Shown here: in pieces, positions 10,879 to 22,400 of the stretch
Layout: every line of letters begins with the position of its first letter
Numbering within the stretch: the first letter of the stretch is position 1
Source of the DNA: Glossina fuscipes
Lineage: Eukaryota > Arthropoda > Insecta > Diptera > Glossinidae
Direction: 5' to 3'
Assembly (NCBI RefSeq): GCF_014805625.2
Contig: NW_023998449.1
Location: 25,461 to 89,460 of the forward strand
DNA length: 64,000 nt
The notes under the pieces: generated by a model
Databases searched by the model: none
Told to the model about the DNA's origin: nothing
Seen by the model: the letters and a program-made list of their open reading frames with translations, nothing else
Program-made: the position numbers and the translations under genes

Positions 10879-11373
10879 TTCCGCCGCTTGCGGTTGATAC
10901 AGACCGACAGACACCCTACCCGAGGTTTGTTCGCGGCCGTTACAACTTCTCAACTCATCATACTTTTTCACATATTGATTTAACATGTTGCTCTCCATCA
11001 CTTCTTCCTTTGGTGTCCTGGTCTATTTCTGATGATCTACATAATAGTGATCACTTTCCAATCATAATCGATCTTAAACTTTCAACGTCCTCTACTACTC
11101 CAGCAAAACAGGCCAAATTCCTCCTAGATAAAGCGGATTGGATCAATTACTCCAAACAGGTGGAGTCCTTTTTGGAACTCAAAGCCATTTAACGGAAACT
11201 GCAACCATGATGCTGCTATTATATCTAAAGCGATTCGCACGGCGCATCTTTCTATTCCTCAATCCAACACCTCTTTTAAACGAGCTAGGGTTCCATGGTG
11301 GGACAACGGTGGAATTACGGTAATCAAAGGCACTTTCGAACTTTTCTCGAGACGAATTCACAGAAATACATCA

Positions 11374-12657
11374 ATGAAAGTTGTCTGGAACAAAATCAAC
11401 AGACTTAATGGGACTTCAAACCTGAACCAAATTTCTGCCATCTGCACTCCCAATGGAACTTTAACTGACGCAGATGAGATTTCTAATTACTTTGGAAAAG
11501 TGTGGTGCGAATACTCCTCTTACAGCAACTTCTCCAGTGCTTTCATTGAAAATAAAAGGACTCCAATATCTCCTTCAAATAATATCGATACATGTGCCAT
11601 GTTCCTGGAAAATTGCGTATCTACCTCAGAACTTGGAAGTTGCCTCTCCAATTTGAAGGGGAAGACACCTGGTCTAGACCGCATCTCATACCAAATGATC
11701 AGTGCTATGTCTAAGTCTAGTAAAAAGAAATTACTGGACCTATATAATACGGTATTTATGACTGGCCATATACCCTACATGTGGAAACTGGCAACAGTTG
11801 TTCCAATTCCAAAGTCAAAAAATGTCTCCATCGCGTCTGATTATCGCCCAATTTCTCTTTTATCTTGCCTCTCTAAGGTTTTAGAGAAGATTATGGCATC
11901 TAGATTATCTTGGTTTCTTGAATCCAAGAACCTGATAACAAAACAACAAGTTGGTTTCAAGCGGGGTAGAGGATGCATCGACGCTCTGTTACATATTGAT
12001 TATTTCACAAGCAAAGCAATTTCCGAACGAAATCACGTAACAATTCTCTCAATTGATTTCGAAAAAGCATTTGACAGAGTTGGTCTTCATGTTATCTTAA
12101 GACTCTTGAAATCATGGAATGTTGGACCCAAATTCTTCAACTACATCAAAACATTCATGTCGCATCGGCGGTTCAAAGTTAGAATCAACAATCATCTTTC
12201 TGATTCCTTTCCACTAAAGAATGGCATTCCGCAAGGATCTCCTCTCTCTGTCACGCTTTTCCAGATTGCTTTCAACGAAATTAGCAAATTTCTTTGCCGT
12301 GAACCAAGAGTGGAACATTGTCTCTACGCGGACGATGTATACATTTTTACAAAAGAAAAAGACAGCACGAAAGCAATCAACATCCTCGAATCTATTGCAT
12401 GTGAGATGCGCATTTGTCGAAAACAAATGTGCGATGCAGGAAACCTACTGACGCATATTAACGACTTACCAGTACTAAATGTGCAGACGCTCCATGTGCG
12501 CGGGCTCACGTTTTCAAACAATTATCCTTGCAAACCACACTGCCTTCTGTTAAAAAACTCCCTTTTAACAAGGGTAAATTTCATACAGTACGTTGCTTGG
12601 AGAAGCCATGCGCATATTAACACTATCGCTTATCTTACCACTTACTGCTTGTGTTAA
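11374..12657 (+). pseudogene. Reverse transcriptase of I-clade ORF2
   Basis: A 427-codon open frame covers the reverse transcriptase. Motifs appear in order: 'GKTPGLDRISYQMI', 'VPIPKSKNVSIASDYRPISL', 'LSIDFEKAFDRVGLHV' (first catalytic Asp), 'GIPQGSPLSVTLF' and 'YADDVYIF' (catalytic Asp pair, near 12325). All catalytic residues are present. After 'ILESIACEMRI' the expected thumb region is shortened, with sequence lost before 'NVQTLHVRGLTFSNNY'. A frameshift then ends the frame at 12657. In a live element this enzyme copies the RNA at the nicked target. Confidence 0.9.
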
Positions 12658-13590
12658 GCAAGATTGACTATGCTTTGATAATTTATGGCAATAGCTGCAA
12701 ATCTAATATCAACATACTTAAACCGGTCTATCACCAAGCCGTTAGAGCAAGTTGTTATGCTTTTTGGACGACGCCCATAAATAATATTACAATTGAAACT
12801 GGTCTCCCAACCTTAGAAAATAGACTGTATGAGTTAAAAGCTAAAATAGTCCCTAAGCTTCTTAATTCAAACAAATCCATTCTCGGTGATGACGTAAGAA
12901 AGATTATTATTGCGAAGAAAATTCCAAAGTCACCATCTGCAATTGACCATTGTTTGTGCATCGCAAAGGAATTGAACATTCCCTTAAAAATTTCCCGCTC
13001 TTTTGGTGTTAAACCTCCCTGGATTTTGAAAGACTGCTCTTTTGACATCTCACTGTCTATGCACAAGAAAGAAGATACTCCAAATTACGTCTTCAGGAAT
13101 CTAATAGCTGAGAAAACCCAAGTATTGGACAATACTGGTTGGAATCTTTTGTACACAGACGGCTCAAAAATCTCCTGGTCTGCTTCCTGCTTGTGCGGTG
13201 GTAGATGCTACAGGATGGGTTCTTCTCAACCACACATTTCACGAAAGCACTTCAACTTTCATAACCGAAGCCAGAGCTATCCTTCACGCTGCGAACCTTG
13301 CCCATAAAAACAAACTCAAAACCGTCATTGTTACTGACTGTTTGTCTGTATTACAAGCTACCCGGAACCCTTCGACTTCGAGATGGAGCACCATCAACAA
13401 ATTAAGGAATATAATTACTACACCCGACGGAAAAATTAAAATGTTATGGGTACCAAGTCACATCGGTTTACTGGGAAATGAGCAGGCTGATCGAGCGGCA
13501 AAGTATGCTGCTTCTGCTACTCTAATTATGGATGATAATAATAATAATATATCGCAACACTTTTTTTCAATTTTTCAATTTATTTGTTAA
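12651..13590 (+). pseudogene. Thumb and RNase H region of I-clade ORF2
   Basis: The frame 12651-13190 continues the protein with 'LSKIDYALIIYGNSCKS' and reaches the RNase H start 'LLYTDGSK' (first catalytic Asp). A one-base shift near 13190 moves it to the frame 13198-13590. That frame holds 'TEARAILHAANLAHKN' (Glu), 'VIVTDCLSVLQA' (Asp) and 'LWVPSHIGLLGNEQADRAAK' (final Asp). All four RNase H acidic positions are visible across the two frames. Compared with the copies at 35106-37410 the protein stops at 'MDD'. The downstream zinc-finger-like tail (C-S-C-G...H...C) is missing. Confidence 0.85.
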
Positions 13591-13689
13591 TTCAAATATT
13601 CATGAATTTTTTCAAGTGTTACCAAATTTATTAGGCGATATGAAACCAATAAATCTTGATAAAAACTTCTGACAACTAAGTGCAGAACT

Positions 13690-14300
13690 TTTCTTAGCAG
13701 AACTTTTGCAAGGCCCAGTAAAAAGCATCAGAGACCCTACAAAGTGCATATATTTTTGATTAGCATCAAATTCTAATTCAATTTAAATATGCCTATCTGT
13801 CCGCTAGTTTAGTTTTTGCTATAAGCACTCGCCTGGCCGCGAAAGTAAAGCTATTGACTTCAAATTTTCAAAAAAACATTGAAAGTTCTTATATACTGGT
13901 TGCTTTTTAAAAAGGTTAAAATCTATCGAAGGACAAATCTACAGTACTATATAAAGTGAGAAAACCTCTTTTTTTCAAACGGACTAAAAAAATTTTATAT
14001 TGATCATTACTCATACACTATAATAGATAAATGTACAAAAATTTCAGATTTTTTATGGGCAATATTGGAGTGCCTTTACAAAAATTTAAAAAATTGAGCA
14101 CGCCTATCCAATATTGTAGTGTATGTAAAACGACACGGTTCAGTAAAATTTGGAAATTATTTGTAAGTAACAAACATTGCACTCGGCCGTGGTAAGATAT
14201 ACAAATCGATAAAGTACATTAATGTAACTGTAATTAAATATAATTATATTCACAAAATAGTAGATGGAGTTTCTGTGATCAAAAATTGAATTAAAATGTT
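13690..14300 (+). repeat. Dispersed repeat D1, copy 2
   Basis: This is homologous to 4370-4935 from GCAAGGCC to GATCAAAAATTG. It carries a small extra segment near 14185 (CACTCGGCCGTGG) and another near 14250. It lies 130 bases downstream of the I-clade relic. Confidence 0.75.
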
Positions 14301-15270
14301 TTTTTTTTGAATTGCATTCATAAAATAATTGAATGAATAAAATATAAATCGTTCGATTGAGGATATCCTAAAACCTGGTGAAGTGCCTCGCATTGCTTTC
14401 CGATGCCAATTGATGTGATCTGGTGGTTCCTTGTGTTTTATAAATTCTTTCACATGTTTTCTTTCGGAATAAGCTAGTGCCTTGATACCTATATTTGCAG
14501 ATATTTGCAATTATGTAGATAGAAACTCGCTGCTTTTAGTTATAATGTGGTTTTATTAGGCTTAAGCTTCAACAAAAGAAATTTTTAATAATATATTCTT
14601 AGTAAGTTTAAATTGCTACTTTTGGTAAGACGTTTGTTTAGTTGAATTTGAGTGTTAATTTCCAGTTTTAATTATTCGTTTTTGCTTAGGTTTAATTTGT
14701 GACTTCCAATAAATTGTTTTCACTTGAGGTTGCTTTTTAATGTGAAGTTTTCATGCTTTACTTCATTCTTGCCGTTTAATGTTTAAAATTTAAAAAAAAA
14801 TGTATGCGAAATCGTTACATTCATTCAACTAACTTTTAAAAATTTATTTACTTAAGTTAACTTTCTGCAAGTTACTATGTGAGCTTCAGGATGAGATAGA
14901 AAAAGGAAATCGGAATCCCCTATGCGAATCTTTTTGTCAGGAGTAGAGACAAACCCGACCAACCGTGCGCTCGTATAGGCGTACGTGAAAATTTTTCAAG
15001 AGCTTGATGCTTTATCTGCTTCACGAAAGTTGGAACAGGTTAAAAGTCAGTAACGCCTGCGATCAAACAATATCTTCTTTTGTTTCTTGGTGTTAATGTG
15101 TTAAAAAACCTTTATCTGAATAATATATCTAAAAGTAAACGTGAAGTGAACTTCTTTTATTAATTGTTTGCCATATTTTATAAAGTCACATAGTTCATAA
15201 ATCGTCACGAAGGATTTAAAATTAAGAAAGTTAAATTCAGTGCAGACCCAATCTTTTATATCTATCGCCA
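14301..15270. other. AT-rich intergenic DNA, no gene recognised
   Basis: Only a minus-strand open frame of 86 codons (14510 to 14250) stands out, with 'EFIKHKEPPDHINWHRKAMR'. I cannot assign it, and no splice context is convincing. Confidence 0.35.
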
Positions 15271-15299
15271 TTATCCTACAAAAGACAAAAGAAACAAAA

Positions 15300-16016
15300 T
15301 TTTAATGCTCTATAATATAATATTTCTTCCATTTTCAAAATAAAGCTTTTGTCATATAGGCATGTTGGCGCTCTAGGCGAAAAGTTTAGGTCAATTCCAA
15401 ATTCTTTTGCAAATTTGTAGGCAATATCTTCACTTTCACTAATGGGCAAAGTTGCGCAAACAGGCAAATGGATCGACGCGCAAGCAGACATGTTTAAGTG
15501 TATTTCAAATTTGAAACTGACCAGGAATTGGTATATGTTATGGGATTTGTCTTGTTTCTGCGCGTAATAAAGGTATTGAAAGACACAACTAAAGCATGAT
15601 ACGCTATAATATTGAGTAGGCGCGGTCAATTTGTTCCGCTTTTGTGCACGAAGCATCGCCCATAGAATATTGCTTAAAATTTTGAACAGTTATTTGCTAT
15701 AATTTATGAGTGACGAGCAAAAAACCAATTTTTCATTACGTTTGGAAAACAGAGATGTGTTCAGTTTACGTGATTGCCTTGAGCGTGTCCTTCGAACGAT
15801 TTGGCCTCTTGTCAATAACAATCTGTATGCAAGAACTTCCAATGCGTCTGCCAAATTTGAATTCGATAGCTTCATGTTTGCGGCCAGGAGAATGTTTATA
15901 ACAGACATTGCGCAGACGGGCAAACGGACAGACGGAAATGCGTAGATCTGTTTAAGATTTGATCGAGAATGTACACACTTTGTGAAGTATGTGGTGCTTC
16001 TCTCTGGACGTTGCAA
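15300..16016 (-). repeat. Two diverged D1-like repeats in reverse orientation
   Basis: The reverse complement of about 15700-15960 contains 'TGTCCGTTTGCCCGTCTGCG', then ATAAACATTCTCCTGGCCGC and AAACATGAAGCTATCGAATTC. These align with the 'ATAAGCACTCGCCTGGCCGC' core of D1. About 15340-15490 (reverse complement) carries a second, weaker version with ATTTGCCTGTTTGCGCAACT. Apparent open frames here (for example 16016 to 15690) are by-products of the repeat. Confidence 0.5.
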
Positions 16017-16837
16017 ACGTTTTGTTAAGACGAATGTACCCCTTATCCTTCAGTGATGGGTATAAAAAACTTATTTAAATACGTCGGTAGAAAGGAAAGA
16101 AAAACAATCGAAAATTGCACAAAAAAAGCAAATCGTAAAATTCACACACAGAAATATGTCAAAACATTCAAGTTTTTAAGCGACACGACTATAAAAGATA
16201 TGTAGGCTGCATTATTTATTAAGACAGGAATTTCGCTTAAATTAAAAAAGGGAAAAGTGTCCATCCTCACAAAGAAGAATTTTGCAGAGATTATGATAAG
16301 CCCCTTTCGTGGTATAAGTTTCGTCAGTCCGTCTACTCATATAAGGATGAGTTCGTGCTATTCTTTTGGGCGCAATTGCATGTCCGTCAGACAAAAGTGC
16401 TCTGACTGAACAAAAATGTTTTGCTACAAATGTGACGGTATTAGATATAATCCAAGTTCTTTCTGGTGCAAGCCTGTCTGCATTGTTAAATGCCAAAAAT
16501 AAACGTTTGACTTAAAACAACATTTCAAATGAATGGTGACGTATAAAAATTATTCCTACTTCAAAGACCGGAAAGAATCTTCGTGAGATCGTTAATTGCA
16601 GATCTCGAATCTTATGAAGTTTACAGATTCCATGGCAAAGGAAAAACTCACGCTTCTTCTCTATACTCATATCGGTTCTTGTGCCAGTTAAGATGATTGC
16701 CTTCAAGACGTCAGAACATATATTTTTCAATGTGCTATATTGTTTGCATGGATGTATTGGTTTCTACGAAAACTTTTAAAGATGCAATAGAAAACCGTAC
16801 CACTAAAGCTTTTTTTTAATGAGTCAACGGCAGAGCC

Positions 16838-16912
16838 CTTCGCGGTAGAGCATTACTAAATTTATGACTTGCTGTGCCATATGACATAAAAAAAAATCAA
16901 AATAAAAATAAA
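16838..16912 (+). repeat. Short tRNA-like repeat with A-rich tail, copy 1
   Basis: 'GCAGAGCCCTTCGCGGTAGA' followed by GCATTACTAAATTTATGACT and TGCTGTGCCATATGAC ends in an A-rich run. It aligns with 34270-34345. The AGC...CGGTAGAGC block resembles a tRNA D-arm with A box, as in the head of a SINE. No good B box is seen. Confidence 0.45.
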
Positions 16913-17772
16913 AAAATAACTATATAGTAAATCTTATAAGGCGTTCATATTGTAATGAATGTTGGTAGCATTGTGGAGACGTTATAGGAAGATTCCCTAT
17001 TTTTTCTCATGGGTGACTTCGGCATTGGTGTGGAATAAGTTTCTAAACTGTACGGGTGCTTCCGCCAAGTCTAACAACTCCTTTTAGTGTCAATGCAGAG
17101 ATCGGCTAGAAGTTGTCCCTAGCTAAGTAATTAGGCGGATAGAACGTCTTTTTGATGTAGCGAATGAAACGCTTTGTTGAATTATTGATCCATAACAGTT
17201 GACTTTATTTAATTTTGGCATGGCTATTTGCACTTAAATTTTACAATTTTATTGCTAGCGTAAGCATAAAATTGTGGCAGATTAATTTAATCAGGGTGGT
17301 ATTTCATTGCGAAATGCAATTCTCAGCTAGTGTGACATAATTCTTCTTTTTCTTTTTGCAAATGAATCATGCTGATTTTGCATAATTCTCTCACACTTCA
17401 AATTGGACGCATAATCACGACATGCGATCACGTTACAATATGGTGTGACTTAGCACACGAATTAAGTCCGTCTCTGAGGCCCGTTGTTTATACTGTTCGC
17501 TGGTTTTGCTTTATTCTTTGTCCGTTAGTCCGTATTTGTATACGGAGAAAAAAATTATATGTGAATCCGTACACGTCCAACGAGTAACTGAAATAACTAA
17601 AGAGTTGTTGGCTAAATATGTCATACACAACTAGAGAGATTATTCATTTAAGTTCATATTCACTATATAAACACATATCACTATATAAACAGCGGCAATG
17701 AATCTAAAAATTTTTATGTGTGCAGTTTTGTGTATACCTACATACAATCATGTGAGGATATAACATATATCT

Positions 17773-17804
17773 ATGCATATATATATATATATATATATAT
17801 GCAT
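17773..17804. repeat. AT microsatellite with palindromic ends
   Basis: An ATGCAT - (AT)n - ATGCAT tract of 32 bases, self-complementary along its length. Confidence 0.95.
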
Positions 17805-18340
17805 CCTTTTATTGTATTCGTACACTACTCAAAGCAATTAAGAATAAAATATATAGAATAATGGCTCATTCAGTGCATGTGGAACGTAGCATACATGAAA
17901 TGTTTAGGGACACTTTGTCCGTGATAACGCAGTGCCTACTAGTGTAGAGGCCTCTAGTAGTCCACGAAGTAGTCCATTCGCGCCGCCCAATAGCCTGCTT
18001 GAACTTCGAATTTCACAACTTGAGAGAGTAATTAAATGAGCGAACTTCGAATTTCGCAACTCGAGAGAATAAGTTCTTAGTTTACAAAGGTTAAGACTAG
18101 CTCTGCTTACACTCAATACGTTATTTTATATCGTTATTCTTTTACTCTTAAACAATCTACTTTTAATGCTCTTTAGATTAAATTACTTATATAAAAAGAA
18201 ACGAGTAGCAATTCCGCGTCCACTCTTTACCTTAGTTTTAGTTTAGGTAAATTTTTGGTATTCCTGGACTTTTATCCATAGCCGTTTCATTCGGTAGATA
18301 AAGATTTTCTGACGAAATATTGTCAGTGCCACAATCCGAT

Positions 18341-18602
18341 GTAATATATAATCTTTTTTATATAAATGTATCAAAAATATAAATTCATCTCCCCTTGTAC
18401 GTCTCCTGAATAGTTTTGTACAATTTTTATAGGCGTGGCATTCGATTTTACCCTATTTTCAAAAAAAAATGAATATTCTCTTTCCATATATATTCAAACA
18501 AATGGTTTGGTTGAAATGTAATATATAATCTTTTTTATATAAATGTATCAAAAATATAAATTCATGTCCCCTTGTACGTCTCCTGAATAGTTTTGTACAA
18601 TC
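18341..18602. repeat. Direct repeat pair, 177-base offset
   Basis: About 83 bases starting GTAATATATAATCTTTTTTA at 18341 recur at 18518 almost without change, through CTCCTGAATAGTTTTGTACA. The second copy abuts the next repeat at 18601. Confidence 0.9.
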
Positions 18603-18786
18603 ATCAAATAAAATGAAAAATGCAGAAAATATAGACTATTCGTTAAAAGTTAGAAATTATTAATATAAGTTATATGTATATTGTGTTATTTTATATATTT
18701 TTTTTTTAATATGATTTGAAATACTGCTATTATGTATTATATTATAGAAAATGTGAAATAAAAGATATAAACACGAATTCCTTCTT
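18601..18786. repeat. Direct repeat flanking the cyclophilin fragment, left copy
   Basis: About 185 bases, from TCATCAAATAAAATGAAAAA to CACGAATTCCTTC. They recur at 19224-19408 with only a handful of differences. The cyclophilin H exons lie exactly between the two copies. Confidence 0.92.
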
Positions 18787-18788
18787 AT

Positions 18789-19043
18789 TCCGAGCGGCAC
18801 TGCACCATCAGGTTGACATTCTCCAGTACAAAATTGTCGAAAGTTTTCTGCGGTTTTTGGCACTGTATCAGCAAATAATTCAAATATCATACGACCAATT
18901 TCCTAAAAACAATGTATTTTTCCATTAAGCAACTAGTGCTTGTAATTAGAAAGGCTTACCGTAGTACCAACGGATATATCAAAAAATACGACTGGATTGT
19001 TAACATTACGAAGTTGTGATTGGATTTGATTCCAGGTAGGCAT
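18789..19043 (-). pseudogene. PPIH: Cyclophilin H (peptidyl-prolyl isomerase) gene fragment, first two exons
   Basis: On the minus strand, exon 1 (19043-18960, 28 codons) begins 'MPTWNQIQSQLRN' and ends in a GTAAGC donor. A 57-base intron ends in TTTTTAG. Exon 2 starts at 18902 in the right phase with '[20 protein letters not shown]' and 'FRQFCTGE'. These match the N-terminus of the spliceosome-associated cyclophilin of the U4/U6-U5 snRNP. Homology ends at 18789 after 'PLG', where the left direct repeat begins. The catalytic core ('FHRVIKDFMIQGGDF' and later) is absent from the window. The intact splice sites show DNA-level duplication, not reverse transcription. It could be the 5' end of a gene cut by a rearrangement, or a captured fragment; no complete isomerase can be made. 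Confidence 0.9.
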
Positions 19044-19223
19044 GTTTAGGCTTTAGTTGTCATTCAATATTTTATTACTAGTTACTACCTTTTCGCGGCA
19101 TATTGGCAGAGTATACGTAGTTTGAAAATTTATGCGTAGGGCCTAAACACAATGAGGTTTGCGTTTTTAGGGATGGAATTCAACTTGCTTAAATTTTTAC
19201 GAGGCTTGGTGGCAAGTAGGAAA

Positions 19224-19408
19224 TCATCAAATAAAATGAAAAATGCAGAAAATATAGACTGTTCGTTAAAAGTTAGAAATTATTGATATAAGTTATATGT
19301 ATGTTGTGTTATGTTATATATTTTTTTTTTAATATGATTTGAAATACTGCTATTATGTATTATTTTATAGAAAATGTGAAATAAAAGAAATAAACACGAA
19401 TTCCTTCA
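19224..19408. repeat. Direct repeat flanking the cyclophilin fragment, right copy
   Basis: Second copy of the 185-base repeat at 18601, in the same orientation, 623 bases away. It continues into AT-rich sequence not shared with the left copy. Confidence 0.92.
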
Positions 19409-22400
19409 TATTTTTTATTTTCTATTTAAAAATTACTTTTTAATACGTTCGCATTGCATTGTACAGGTTGTCTTTTAGTATAATTCGCAAATAAAATGGG
19501 ATATTTGTTGGAATATGTGAGGAGATATTACATATAATTGCATATACATATTTTTGCATTTTTAAAAAACGTGAACTAGCACGCGAGTAACGAGTGTTCA
19601 AAGTAATTTGTCAATTTTTTTTTAACTTTTACGTAAATTAAATGTACCAGCATAGTAATTTTTTCAAGCTATACAAATTTGCTGGATGTTGCACTTTATT
19701 TGGTTACCGGAAAAAAAAATGTACGTTTACATAGTTGTCAAAAACGTATCTAAAAAAACCGGTTCTTCTTAAAAGAATGATTGCGAAAAGAATAATACAA
19801 ATATATTTACTCTCGACTTAAGTTTTCAATTTTTCTTTTCATTTCCATCAAATTAAGTTTAAGAATCGTTTTAGTCACGTAGTGTCCCACCCGTAAGTAA
19901 GAGTTGTGCGATATTTATGTCATAGGATACTTAGGCATGGGATGCTATTGCGTATTTGCGTAGCTGTTGCGTTCCTAGCGATGCGGTATACGTTAGGTGA
20001 AAAATTAAGGCAAAGATAACAAATTAACGAACACTTATTTTTATTATTATTATTTTTCTTAATTATCTCTTTCTTTCAAGAATGAAAACCATTTCCAAAG
20101 GGTTACTTAATTCGATGCATGCATATAATGATTAAATGTTGTGGCTGATGTCTTTTTTCGAAGTCTTCATTCATCTCATAATTCTACAGGTCTGCAGAAT
20201 TACAGCACATTATACTTGGTAGTAAAGTTTTAGATTTAGCCCCGAATCTTCTAGCTCTTCTTTTAAGGCTCTTCATATAATGTCTAGAGATTACATTATT
20301 ATTGGTACAGTTTTTAACCTTTCAACATTTTATTGCCGCTCGGTCTTATCAGCAGTATGTATTTATGTATTTTTTCTAAGTCCCTTGCCGCACTGATATA
20401 TTTATTTTTTTTTTTTTTCAAATATTTGAGAAAATTAGTGTTTCACACCTTAGTATCCTTTTTGTTTATAATATTAATATTAACAACAAGTATATTTTAT
20501 TTTTATCAATTAAGTGTTTAAGTGCCACTTTGGGTTAATGGTTTTTCCATTTAGATTTACTTTGTTGTCTTTTGAATTTATTCCCAACTTGGTGTGTTTT
20601 TACTCAAACCACATAAGGAAACGTATGAAAGTATTATTATTTTTAATAATTATAAATTTTTTTTATTAACAATAATACGTAGATTTTAGTTAAACAATTA
20701 TTTCTAAGTGTTCATTGTGTGTTAATTGTTTTTTTCTTTCTCAGCACCACATGTATTATGCGCACAGGCTCTCAGTATCAACAACTCTTAAAAATTCTAC
20801 ATACTGCTGCTATGCCCGCTCTGTATGCAAAAAAATAATGTTCCGTATATGCTTTCCGATAAATTTCTTCCGCAATAGGCTCGAGCAGTTCGAATTGATG
20901 TAGCAATTCTCTCAATCAAATATGCGAAGTCGCATTCCGTCTAATTCGTAACAATATCATCCAAGACTGGAAATTCATCCTTTCATGTCCTTTAGATCTT
21001 TTTGTAGTGTTAACCTTACCGCATAGGAGAAGTGGTCAATAGATTCTTGTGTAACCGCACATATGACAAAATTTATTCAAACTCTATCGGACGAGCGTCA
21101 TGTGGAATCAGTAGAGTGCCTTATTTTGATGTGCAGTAAATTCAACAAAACCAGATTCATTTGAGATATCCCGTATTTACAGTCACCTTTTTGGAATCTT
21201 TCGTGCTCGCAACAAAATTCATTCTAAACAGCTATCTGCTTTATTAAAACTGCTGACTCGTTTGAAGTTATCAAAATTATAAATAAACTCTTTGTCTTCT
21301 CTAATAGTATTTTTAAAAATCATCATGATATCAACCTTCTGGACTAAGCTCCAGAATGGGTAGTACTGAGTAGACTATTATAACTTGAATAGCTCTAATC
21401 AGGAGAGATCAACAGAAACGAATCATCAATAAGTCAACAACACTAATCACGTGATCTGCATCATCAATTTTAAGCTGTAAAGAACTTATTTTAAAAACTC
21501 ATAACGGTACTGGATATATAGGCCTTGTCGTTTACAGTCTTAATCATTCGTGTTTTATATACCAAAATAAAAAAAACAAAGAAAAACAAAGTTTATTGAG
21601 CAAAAACGATTAACAGAAACCAAAAACAAAAAAATATACACATAAGCCATTATTAAAAAGCATGGTTTTGAATTTGGAAGATTTGCAGCATGTATGATAT
21701 GCCTGCCGTACATTTGTATGATTGCAAAGTAAAATTAAGCGAAACCAGTGAGGAAGCCAGCTCGGAAAATCATTTCAGTCAAACGATTATATTGAATATG
21801 TATGATCTCTTGGGACTATATGGAGCGGTCCTTTCCGTGTGATGGGCCTGTTTGGAGTTAAAGTTTTATAATAAATTAATGTGTGCAAATATATAAAGAA
21901 TGTTTAAGCAATGTTATACAATACATAGAAGAGGAGCAAGAATTGCAAGAATCGAAAATATATATTAGAAGAACATGGGCTTATCTCCGGAAATCGCCCA
22001 CTTTTTGGATTCACGCAACAATGTCGCCTTAGTGGTAACAAAATACCATCATAAAATATTATCCACAGATATTGCATCCATATAAATTTTATTCCCAAGC
22101 GCTCAATCTAAGTGCCGACCGCTTCAAACATATATGAGAAGTAAATAAAGAAGACAAAGGTATGATATGCCACAAAACGCTTAATTCTCATTGCTACTTG
22201 AGAATTCATACCGAACGGGTGCATGGAATAAAATTAAAAGCCAAAGTGGCTTTGATTGAATTTATGACAAAAACCGCCAAGACGAGGGATGGTAATGATA
22301 GTTAATAATGGAAGTTTACCAACATCCGATGGGATTGATCTACAGGAAGATTCTTAACAACTTCTGATTTTGGCTATAATTCAGAATCAATGGACAAGAA

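Larger units (their letters stand above)
9157..10944 (-). mobile_element. Solo LTR, 1,788 bp, nested in the I-clade element
   Basis: The insertion begins TGTCATGAAA at 9157 and ends GGCCGTTACA at 10944, the TG...CA ends of retroviral-type LTRs. ACTT is duplicated on both sides (9153-9156 and 10945-10948). Read on the minus strand it starts TGTAACGGCC. A related copy at 54197 also starts TGTAAC, so the minus orientation is favoured but not proven. There is no coding region, so it is a solo LTR left by recombination. It contains two tandem duplications and a cluster of palindromes, listed separately. An LTR this long with a 4-bp duplication suggests a gypsy- or BEL-like element, family unknown. 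Confidence 0.85.
8631..11190 (+). pseudogene. Endonuclease domain of I-clade ORF2, interrupted by an LTR
   Basis: The ATG at 8631 opens ORF2 with 'FKILQWNIKGLINNFDELRT', the usual first endonuclease motif. A deletion and frameshift remove the catalytic Glu region. From 8918 the frame gives 'LIICGDFNSWNTIWGS' (GDFN motif) and reaches 'DGKPTHF' at 9156. It is cut there by the solo LTR and resumes at 10945 with 'FSHIDLTCCSPSLLP' and 'ISDDLHNSDHFPIIIDL', which includes the SDHFP motif with the catalytic Asp-His pair. The frame then stops at 11190. The reading frame on the two sides of the LTR is continuous once the LTR and one copy of the 4-bp duplication are ignored, which fixes the insertion point. 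Confidence 0.8.
6860..13560 (+). mobile_element. I-clade non-LTR retrotransposon, split by a solo LTR
   Basis: The element has a 5' leader (about 6860-7162), an ORF1 with three zinc knuckles, and an ORF2 with endonuclease, reverse transcriptase and RNase H. That order, and RNase H at the C-terminus, fit the I clade. Two related copies at 35106-37410 end in TAA repeats, as I elements do. This copy is dead: ORF1 has an in-frame stop and ORF2 has deletions and frameshifts. 400 bases are unknown (7979-8378), and a 1,788-bp LTR sits inside the endonuclease (9157-10944). Its own 3' end stops in GATGATAATAATAATAAT near 13530 and lacks the ORF2 end and 3' UTR present in the other copies. The 5' start is approximate. 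Confidence 0.8.
16020..18340. other. Intergenic DNA with minor repeats
   Basis: No gene is recognised apart from the short repeat at 16838. Minus-strand open frames at 16496-16242 and 16730-16512 are unassigned. Around 17450-17500, 'GAGGCCCGTTGTTTATACTG' resembles 34420-34440 ('GAGGCCCGTTGTCTGTCCGC'), so a longer repeat may link each tRNA-like block to this segment. Two copies of a 24-base motif (CTTCGAATTTCRCAACTYGAGAGA) lie near 18003 and 18041. Confidence 0.4.
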
